Below are positions 1 to 5,638 of a stretch of DNA of 8,258 nucleotides, in pieces. The first letter of the stretch is position 1; every line of letters starts with the position of its first letter. Source of the DNA: Chloroflexota bacterium (GTDB lineage: Bacteria; Chloroflexota; Dehalococcoidia; Dehalococcoidales; UBA3254); NCBI GenBank assembly GCA_017860765.1, contig JAGDMY010000052.1:1-8258 (forward strand). Direction: 5' to 3'. Made by a program: the position numbers and the translations under genes. The notes under the pieces were generated by a model that ran no database searches, had not been told where the DNA came from, and saw only the letters and a list, made by a program, of their open reading frames with translations.

Positions 1-69
1 CTTGCAGACAATCTGACAGTTGTAGCAGCCATTGCACTTGGCTACATCTATGATCATTACTTTGCCCAT
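1..69 (-). CDS. Ferredoxin-like [4Fe-4S] small subunit, AthB-like (5' end only)
   Basis: Only the first 23 codons are in the window; the gene continues past the left edge. The visible protein starts MGKVMIIDVAKC and has four cysteines at residues 12, 15, 18 and 22 in the pattern CX2CX2CX3C, which binds a [4Fe-4S] cluster in the electron-transfer subunits of DMSO reductase-family enzymes (PsrB, DmsB, AthB). From memory, the beta subunit of pyrogallol-phloroglucinol transhydroxylase begins with a very similar IDVAKC segment and the same spacing, which fits the AthL-like genes just upstream. There is no signal peptide, so the subunit should be cytoplasmic with its partner. The ATG at 67-69 is supported by a Shine-Dalgarno sequence at 79-84. 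It lies 45 bases after the 904-residue large subunit, so the genes are almost certainly cotranscribed. Family is confident; the number of clusters and the partner cannot be judged from 23 residues. Confidence 0.88.
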   Translation of the reverse strand, partial: MGKVMIIDVAKCNGCYNCQIVCK

Positions 70-78
70 CTTATTTCT

Positions 79-84
79 CTCCTT
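79..84 (-). promoter_or_regulatory. Ribosome binding site of the small subunit gene
   Basis: Read on the minus strand, this is AAGGAG with a 9-base spacer to the ATG at 67-69. It is the best Shine-Dalgarno match in the window. It fixes the small-subunit start and suggests strong, independent translation initiation. Confidence 0.75.
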
Positions 85-114
85 TATCTAAGAATGACTT
101 TAAATCCCCATCCT

Positions 115-2829
115 CTATTCTTTTACCAGCAGCCTATCCAGGGTCAACCCGGCGCCCGGATGATATGGCCGATTAAAAGCCGCGGGGTATGTCTTCCTCA
201 GGTCGTCCAGATCGGCTTTTTCCACTTCCACCAGGAAAGCTGAACACACCATTCCCGTCACATTTTTGGAGATAGGCTTACGCGGTGTAATGGTGTTGAT
301 AGCGCCGCCTCTGTCGATCTCCCCCGGGACTATAGCATCATACCTTGCCCCATGGTCCATAGACAGCGAACCGGGCATCATTCTCTCCGTCACGTAGGCC
401 CCACCCAGCACCACCCCCCGCTCATTGTATATTTTCACAATATCGCCGTATTTGATGCCCCTGGCCTCAGCATCCCTGGGATGAATCCACAAAGGCTCAT
501 AATAATATCCATCGGGGCCTTTGATCTTGCAGGTATCTACCTCATGGAACCAGGTGACATCATCCAGATTGGCATGGACCCTCCACCTGCCATGGTTGGA
601 GATAATGAGCAGGGGATATTTCTGGCCCCTCTCACACAAAGGACTCTCCTGATGCGTCTCGCCGCAGGGAATCCAGTGAGCTACCGGGGGTCTCTCCTTA
701 TCATCCGGGAAATATTTGGCCAGGTTTTGCGAGTAATATTCCAGCTTGCCCGAGGGAGTCTTCAAGGGATGTTTCTCTGGGTCCTCATTGAACATACCGG
801 TGATCGTCCACCACTTTTTATCTTGGCCCAGATTCTTGCAGGCCGGGTTGGAGGGCACGGCGAAGTATTCGCTTTTCTGGAACGCATCCCAGGTGGTGAA
901 TTGCTTAGCGCCTGAATTTTCAAAGGCGAATTTGATCCACTCATCGACCGTCTTGCCCCCGGTGACCTTGTCAAGCAGCCCCATCCGCTCGGCAATCATG
1001 CACACGATTTCATAGTCGCTTTTGGACTCGCCAATGGGTTCAATGCACTTCCTCTCCAGGAACAAGGCATCGTACTGGTCCCCGGTAGCCTCCACTCCGA
1101 TATCCTCTTCTTCGAACTTGGTACTGACCGGCAGCACCAGATCGGCAAACTGGCAATCATTTTCCATCCAGGGCTGCTGGGCAAGTACGAATTCTATCTT
1201 GGGGCTCCTGATGGCTTTTATAAAATAATTGCTGTCGTTCCAACAGGTAATCCAGCAGGGGGTATCCGTCCAGATCATATGGATCTCCGAGCAGCCCGGC
1301 GCCGGATAGGTATATTTCACGAACTGGTCTTCGACCGGCTCGCCCCACATGGTTGTGCCATACCAGCTTACAGGTGGGTTGAGAATGGCTTCATGCAGCA
1401 AATCCTTGGCAATAATCTGAACCGGTTTTTTCCTGGAGATCTCCTTCTCCCCCATCAGGGAAATGGGCGGAGGCGTCCAGCCGGGAACTTTCCATTTGGC
1501 GATGTGGTCGAGCCGGCTGGTGCCGTGGAATTCCCCGGCCTGGCGTGGAATTTCAGTACCTCGATAAGCATACATCGGCATCAGCATCGGCAGGTCTTTC
1601 AAGGAGGATTTAGGCGGGTCGACCACTACCAGTGGACCCGTCATCATCTGATGTACTCCCGGTTTCCCCAGCCCCTGCATCCCCAGCAGCAGGACTTCCA
1701 GTCGGCCAGGCTCGCTGGAATAAGGGCCTCTGAGTCCGCCGCCCTGAGTTTTGGCCGTGGAAGTACGCTTGGAAGCCCACTCCCTGGCCAGGGCTTTGAT
1801 GATTCTTGAGGGAACACCACAGAGTTCCGCTGCCCATTTGGGGGTCTTCGGGATGCCATCCTCCTTACCCATTACATATTCCGCGAATTTATCAAAACCA
1901 AAGGTATGCGTCTTAACATATTCTTTATCATAGGTGCCTTCGGTGATCCAGACATGTGCAATGGCCAGTTTCATGGCGGCGTCAGTATTGGGAAGGATCG
2001 GTATCCATTTATCCGCGTGGACCCCGGCCCCGTAATTCAGGTCCGGACAGACGTAGATGGCTTTAATGCCTATTTCCGCAAACCAGTAAAGTACTTTGGT
2101 GCACAACTGGCCGCCGAAGGCCCAGGTAGTGGTTTCCGGATCGGACCCCCAGTGCAGCATCAGCTGGCAGTTCTGGGCTATATCCGGGACCATATTCAAT
2201 TGCGCTTCCAGTCCCACCGGGTCCATTCCCCAGACATGTTTAGCTCCCCAGTATAAGCCCTCCCAGCTATCCGGATTACGGGCCTGCAGCGTATAGCCGC
2301 CCAGCTCTCTCAGTAAAAGGGCATTACAGGCGTGAGCCGGATGGATGATTTTCGTCTCACCATGTCCGTCTGCCTGGCAGAGGACCGCGCTCATCCCATA
2401 TTTGTCCTTAATTCTATTAAGTTCACTCACAATGATGTCCACTGCCTCGTCCCAGGAAATTCTGACGTACTGGCTATCCCCCCTTTTTTCCGTATTCCTC
2501 TGTCCCCTGGGGTCCCAGTCCACCCTCTTCAACGGGTATTTGACCCGGTTGGGAGAATAGACCCGCTTCTTGTAGCCCAGGTTATGCGGGGAGACCAGGG
2601 CTTTCAGAGTCGGGCGGAGCTTCTTTCCGTGTGCTTCCAGTTCCCAGTAGCCCAGCTTTTCGGGACTGGACTTCCAATCGTAATGCAGGGGGTGGAGGCG
2701 GACTATTTTGCCGTCCTTGACATCGACCATCACCGGATTCGAGCCAACACCCATTTCCGAAATCATGGTCAGCCCTTTAATACAAGTCTTTTCTCCGGTT
2801 TCATTTTCAAGTTTCTTTTTAGCTACCAT
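115..2829 (-). CDS. Molybdopterin oxidoreductase, pyrogallol hydroxytransferase (AthL)-like large subunit, copy 1
   Basis: Catalytic subunit of the DMSO reductase superfamily, 904 residues, close to the roughly 875 of pyrogallol transhydroxylase alpha. It should bind a bis-molybdopterin guanine dinucleotide cofactor. Visible features: an N-terminal DVKDGKIVR segment without the CX2CX3C Fe-S motif common in the superfamily; RISWDEA opening the main molybdopterin domain near residue 125; GHGETK with His156; NPDSWEG with Asp187 and Ser188; and a C-terminal dinucleotide-binding domain from about 738 (YPLLIISNH) through the DRGG segment near 840. By eye, His156, Asp187 and Ser188 match AthL His144, Asp174 and Ser175 (the Mo ligand). 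Tyr420, in PMYAYRG, probably matches the catalytic Tyr404 in PGYAEGG. There is no Tat signal, so it is inferred to be cytoplasmic. A TTG at 2844 would add five residues, but ATG at 2829 has GGGAGG five bases upstream and is preferred. It lies 41 bases after its paralog and 45 before the small subunit. The substrate is unknown; a hydroxyl transfer, hydration or other non-oxidative reaction is possible. Confidence 0.9.
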   Translation of the reverse strand: MVAKKKLENETGEKTCIKGLTMISEMGVGSNPVMVDVKDGKIVRLHPLHYDWKSSPEKLGYWELEAHGKKLRPTLKALVSPHNLGYKKRVYSPNRVKYPLKRVDWDPRGQRNTEKRGDSQYVRISWDEAVDIIVSELNRIKDKYGMSAVLCQADGHGETKIIHPAHACNALLLRELGGYTLQARNPDSWEGLYWGAKHVWGMDPVGLEAQLNMVPDIAQNCQLMLHWGSDPETTTWAFGGQLCTKVLYWFAEIGIKAIYVCPDLNYGAGVHADKWIPILPNTDAAMKLAIAHVWITEGTYDKEYVKTHTFGFDKFAEYVMGKEDGIPKTPKWAAELCGVPSRIIKALAREWASKRTSTAKTQGGGLRGPYSSEPGRLEVLLLGMQGLGKPGVHQMMTGPLVVVDPPKSSLKDLPMLMPMYAYRGTEIPRQAGEFHGTSRLDHIAKWKVPGWTPPPISLMGEKEISRKKPVQIIAKDLLHEAILNPPVSWYGTTMWGEPVEDQFVKYTYPAPGCSEIHMIWTDTPCWITCWNDSNYFIKAIRSPKIEFVLAQQPWMENDCQFADLVLPVSTKFEEEDIGVEATGDQYDALFLERKCIEPIGESKSDYEIVCMIAERMGLLDKVTGGKTVDEWIKFAFENSGAKQFTTWDAFQKSEYFAVPSNPACKNLGQDKKWWTITGMFNEDPEKHPLKTPSGKLEYYSQNLAKYFPDDKERPPVAHWIPCGETHQESPLCERGQKYPLLIISNHGRWRVHANLDDVTWFHEVDTCKIKGPDGYYYEPLWIHPRDAEARGIKYGDIVKIYNERGVVLGGAYVTERMMPGSLSMDHGARYDAIVPGEIDRGGAINTITPRKPISKNVTGMVCSAFLVEVEKADLDDLRKTYPAAFNRPYHPGAGLTLDRLLVKE

Positions 2830-2834
2830 CTCAG

Positions 2835-2840
2835 CCTCCC
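2835..2840 (-). promoter_or_regulatory. Ribosome binding site deciding the start of the 904-residue subunit
   Basis: GGGAGG on the minus strand ends five bases before the ATG at 2827-2829. The alternative TTG at 2842-2844 lies upstream of this site and would have the site inside its coding sequence, so the ATG is the better start. Confidence 0.7.
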
Positions 2841-2870
2841 TCAATCTATCTTATACATCAACCTAAATCC

Positions 2871-5453
2871 TTACGCCATAAACGCCTCTACCCCCAGGCC
2901 GGAGCCTTTATTATAGGGCCGGCTGAAGGCCTCAGGATATTGTCTTCCAAGCTCATCCAGGTCCACTTTCTCCACTTCCACCAGAAATCCGCTGGTGGCA
3001 ATTCCGGCGGCATTCCTGGAGGTGACCTTATGCGGTGAGATAGTATTATTGGCACCGCCCCTATCCAGCTCGCCCGGGACTATCGGGTCGTATTTAGATC
3101 CGTGGTCGGAAGAGATCGCCCCGGGGATAATCCTCTCTGTGACCAGGGCCCCGCATAGAGTGCCACCACGCTCATTAAAGACCCTGACGATGTCGCCCTG
3201 CCGGATCCCCCGCCTGGAGGCATCCGAGGGATGGATCCAGACCGGGTGATATAAATAGCCGTCAGGCCCTTTAATCTTGCAGGTGGGGATTTCCCTCAGC
3301 CAGGTCATGTCCTGATGCTCGGAGTGGACACCCCACCTGGGATGGTTCGAGACCATCAGGAGGGGATACTGCCGGGCCCTTTCACTGGAGAGCCTTTCAT
3401 CATGGAAGGGACCCTTTTCTATCCATTTGGGGTAGGGCGGCCTCTCCTCATCACCCGGGAAAAACTCCGCCAGCCTCTGAGAATAGAGCTCCAGCTTTCC
3501 GGTCGGCGTAGTCAGGGGATATTTTTCCGGCTCATCATGGAAATTGCCCAAACCGGCTTTGTAGCTCTTCCAGTCTTTGTCCGTAGGCACTACAAAGTAG
3601 CCTCGCTTTTTGAACTCTTCATAGGTAGTATATTTAGCCACTCCGGAGTGCTCGAAGCCATGTCTCTTCCAATCTTCTATTGAGCGGCCTTCGCTGTACT
3701 TCTGCAGGACTCCCAGTTTTTCAGCTATCAGGCAGGTAATCTCATAATCGCTCTTCGATTCACCCAGAGGTTCGATGGCCTGCTCTTCGTTCAAAACGGT
3801 CTGCCATTGCCCGCTGAGAGCATCTACGGCAATATCCTTTTCCTCAAACTTGGTGTTGACTGGCAGGATGATATCGGCAAAGAGGCAATCGTTCTCCATC
3901 CAGGGATGCTGCATCAGGATGAACTCGATTTTCGGGCTGCGCACCGCACTGGTAAAGCTGTTGCCGTGGTTCCAGCAGGTCACCCAGGAGGGAGAGTCGG
4001 ACCAGATCATATGGATTTCCGAGCCCCCTTCCTCTTTCGCTATCGGATAGGAGTATTTTACGAACTGGTCATTGAGAGGTTCGATCATAATCGGACTGCT
4101 GTACCAGCTCAGGGGAGGGTTCAGGATGGCGTCCGGTACCAGGCTTTTGGGAATCAGTTGTTTGGGCTTGACAGCGAAGTCCATGGTCACTCCGAAAAAG
4201 GCTGCCATGAGGTGAGGTATTATTTCGCTTCTGGGGAAGGCCATCTGGGCCGGATCGCCGAAGAAACCCCACTCGATAAGCTTGACCATATGCGCACCGG
4301 GTTTTCCCAGCCCCTGCATGGCCAGGAGGAGGATCTCCAGCCTGGCCGGTTCGGTAGAATACGGCCCGCGGATAAGGCCGCCCCCGTTGCCATGGGCAAT
4401 CGTGACCCTCCTGGACGCCCAGTCCCGGGCCAGGGCCTTGATAATTCGGGCAGGGACGCCGGTCTTCTCTGCCGCCCATCTGGCGGTCTTGGGAATGCCG
4501 TCCTCTTTTCCCAGGATATAGTCCCTGCATTTTTCAAATCCGATAGTATGGGTCCTGATATATTCTTTATCATAGCTGCCACGGGTTATCCATTCATAGG
4601 CGACTGCCAGTTGTAAGGCGGCGTCGGTATTGGGTAAAATTGGAATCCATTTGTCGGCATGCACAGCCGCGGCGTAGTTCAGGTCGGGACAGATATAGAG
4701 ATGCTTAATGCCGATCTCCGAATACCAGTACATCAGGCGGCTGCCAATCTGCCCTGCCCAGCCCCAGTTGGTGGTCTCTTCGTCACAGCCCCAGTGGATC
4801 AGGAGATCGCAATTTTCTGCCGCATCCTGTATGATATTGGTCTGAGGCGGAATCCCCACCGGCTCGCAGCCCCAGACATGCTTGCCACCCCAGTACCACC
4901 CTTCCCAGGAGTCCGGGTTGCGGGTCTGCAGGGTGTAACCCCCCAGAATGGTCAGCAGCTTTCTCATGCACCCGTGGCCGGAGTTGACAATCTTGGTCTC
5001 TCCGTGTCCGTCCGACTGCGAGAAAATAGCCAGGGGCCCATATTTGCTCTGGACGCGTTTTATCTCGGCGACGATGATATCCAGGGCTTCTTCCCAGGAT
5101 ATCCTTTGATATTTGCTTTTCCCCCTGGTCTGCGGGTTCCTTTTACCCCGGGGGTCCCAGTCCACCCGCTTTAGGGGATAGAGTATCCTGGCCGGGGAAA
5201 AGATCCTTTTCTTATATCCCAGGCTGAGCGGCCCCGGCAAAGATTTCAGACAGGGTTCAAAATATTTGCCCCGCGCTTCGATCTTCCAGGGTCTGAAGGA
5301 TTGGGGGTCATATTGTTTATCGTAATGCAGAGGCCGGATGCGGACTATTTTGCCGTCCTTGACATCCACTTCAGAGAGATTGCCATCCGCCGCAAAACCA
5401 CAAAAACTGAGACCCTTCAAAACAGTTTTTTCGCTTTTATTCGTTTGGCTCAT
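2871..5453 (-). CDS. Molybdopterin oxidoreductase, pyrogallol hydroxytransferase (AthL)-like large subunit, copy 2
   Basis: Second catalytic subunit of the same family, 860 residues, and a clear paralog of its downstream neighbour over the whole length. It shares DVKDGKIVR, PLKRVDWDPRG, DGHGETK, RNPDSWEG, the PWMENDC/FAD segment near 518-527, GESKSDYEI and the C-terminal DRGG region. It lacks an N-terminal Fe-S cysteine motif and a Tat signal. His150, Asp181 and Ser182 match AthL His144, Asp174 and Ser175, so the Mo site should be intact. The dinucleotide-binding domain starts near 696 (YPLLMVSNH). The loop between GKPG (386) and AILNPP (442) has only 55 residues against 89 in the paralog. 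In it FPRS aligns with AthL FPGY, placing Ser409 where the catalytic tyrosine is expected. The ATG at 5453 is the first possible start, because an in-frame TGA lies 12 bases upstream; its Shine-Dalgarno is weak or distant (GGAAGG, 13 bases away). It is the first gene after the putative promoter. The reaction is unknown and may differ from copy 1. Confidence 0.9.
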   Translation of the reverse strand: MSQTNKSEKTVLKGLSFCGFAADGNLSEVDVKDGKIVRIRPLHYDKQYDPQSFRPWKIEARGKYFEPCLKSLPGPLSLGYKKRIFSPARILYPLKRVDWDPRGKRNPQTRGKSKYQRISWEEALDIIVAEIKRVQSKYGPLAIFSQSDGHGETKIVNSGHGCMRKLLTILGGYTLQTRNPDSWEGWYWGGKHVWGCEPVGIPPQTNIIQDAAENCDLLIHWGCDEETTNWGWAGQIGSRLMYWYSEIGIKHLYICPDLNYAAAVHADKWIPILPNTDAALQLAVAYEWITRGSYDKEYIRTHTIGFEKCRDYILGKEDGIPKTARWAAEKTGVPARIIKALARDWASRRVTIAHGNGGGLIRGPYSTEPARLEILLLAMQGLGKPGAHMVKLIEWGFFGDPAQMAFPRSEIIPHLMAAFFGVTMDFAVKPKQLIPKSLVPDAILNPPLSWYSSPIMIEPLNDQFVKYSYPIAKEEGGSEIHMIWSDSPSWVTCWNHGNSFTSAVRSPKIEFILMQHPWMENDCLFADIILPVNTKFEEKDIAVDALSGQWQTVLNEEQAIEPLGESKSDYEITCLIAEKLGVLQKYSEGRSIEDWKRHGFEHSGVAKYTTYEEFKKRGYFVVPTDKDWKSYKAGLGNFHDEPEKYPLTTPTGKLELYSQRLAEFFPGDEERPPYPKWIEKGPFHDERLSSERARQYPLLMVSNHPRWGVHSEHQDMTWLREIPTCKIKGPDGYLYHPVWIHPSDASRRGIRQGDIVRVFNERGGTLCGALVTERIIPGAISSDHGSKYDPIVPGELDRGGANNTISPHKVTSRNAAGIATSGFLVEVEKVDLDELGRQYPEAFSRPYNKGSGLGVEAFMA

Positions 5454-5484
5454 CCCTGTCTTTCATCCTTCCTTTCAAAATAAT

Positions 5485-5504
5485 CTTAACCTGAGGCAGT
5501 TAAG
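5485..5504 (-). repeat. Inverted repeat upstream of the first oxidoreductase start
   Basis: CTTAAC and GTTAAG form a perfect 6-base stem with an 8-base loop, about 32 to 51 bases before the ATG at 5453. The loop includes TCAGG on the minus strand, which could also pair with neighbouring leader segments. There is no following T-run, so it is not a convincing intrinsic terminator. It may be an operator half or a leader stem. Confidence 0.3.
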
Positions 5505-5547
5505 CTCACGATTGATCAGGGGACCTGAGATGTAAATACCCGCGGCG

Positions 5548-5577
5548 GCACATTTCGTGAAGGTACATTCAATGTGC
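5548..5577. repeat. Operator-like inverted repeat just downstream of the promoter
   Basis: GCACATT and AATGTGC form a perfect 7-base inverted repeat with a 16-base gap. A third half-site within it makes an 11-base palindrome, ACATT-C-AATGT (5565-5575). The element spans roughly +5 to +34 from the predicted transcription start, where a bound repressor would block transcription. It could instead form a hairpin in the 5' end of the mRNA. Repeats this short can occur by chance. Confidence 0.4.
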
Positions 5578-5588
5578 GTTTGCGGAAA

Positions 5589-5617
5589 AGTATATCATCA
5601 GCCCCTGCTAAAGTCAA
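5589..5617 (-). promoter_or_regulatory. Putative sigma-70 promoter for the oxidoreductase operon
   Basis: On the minus strand TTGACT (5612-5617) is separated by exactly 17 bases from TATACT (5589-5594). The three bases before the -10 box are TGA, an extended -10. Both hexamers match consensus at five of six positions. Transcription would start near 5581-5583, giving a leader of about 128 nt before the ATG at 5453. The position between two genes on the same strand fits a separate transcription unit for the molybdoenzyme genes. Confidence 0.7.
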
Positions 5618-5638
5618 ATAAAAAAACTATTTCAAAAA

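Larger units (their letters stand above)
5454..5638 (-). promoter_or_regulatory. Intergenic leader region with several inverted repeats
   Basis: These 185 bases separate the ABC gene stop from the first oxidoreductase gene. After the predicted promoter, about 128 nt of untranslated leader remain. Perfect inverted repeats are: GCACATT at 5548-5554 with AATGTGC at 5571-5577; ACATT-C-AATGT at 5565-5575; TCAGG-GGA-CCTGA at 5516-5528; CTTAAC at 5485-5490 with GTTAAG at 5499-5504; and a long-range pair TCACGA at 5506-5511 with TCGTGA at 5555-5560. Several are mutually exclusive as RNA stems. The repeats could be protein operators or a structured leader. I recognise no known riboswitch consensus here, and no hairpin followed by a T-run ends the ABC gene. 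Confidence 0.45.

Noticed and set aside
2770..2829. A twin-arginine or other export signal at the N-terminus of the 904-residue subunit.
   Set aside because: The start is lysine- and glutamate-rich with no RR motif and no hydrophobic stretch.
3807..4616. A 269-codon plus-strand open frame, and others such as 352-915, 1279-1809 and 2332-2916.
   Set aside because: They lie fully or almost fully antisense to conserved molybdoenzyme coding sequence, show no recognisable domain, and reflect GC-rich third positions of the real genes.
115..5453. Acetylene hydratase or formate dehydrogenase identity for the large subunits.
   Set aside because: Those enzymes carry an N-terminal Fe-S motif and a Cys or Sec ligand. 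Here the Fe-S motif is absent and the ligand position is Ser in NPDSWEG, as in transhydroxylase.
5440..5466. A nine-codon frame overlapping the start of the 860-residue gene, beginning at the ATG directly after GGAAGG.
   Set aside because: The purine-rich motif directly abuts this ATG, leaving little or no spacer, and the frame is tiny. It may be chance; translational coupling cannot be shown.
5506..5568. A 20-codon open frame in the leader on the minus strand (ATG at 5566-5568, TGA at 5506-5508), a possible leader peptide.
   Set aside because: No Shine-Dalgarno sequence precedes it and the composition shows no run of regulatory codons. A frame this short is expected by chance.
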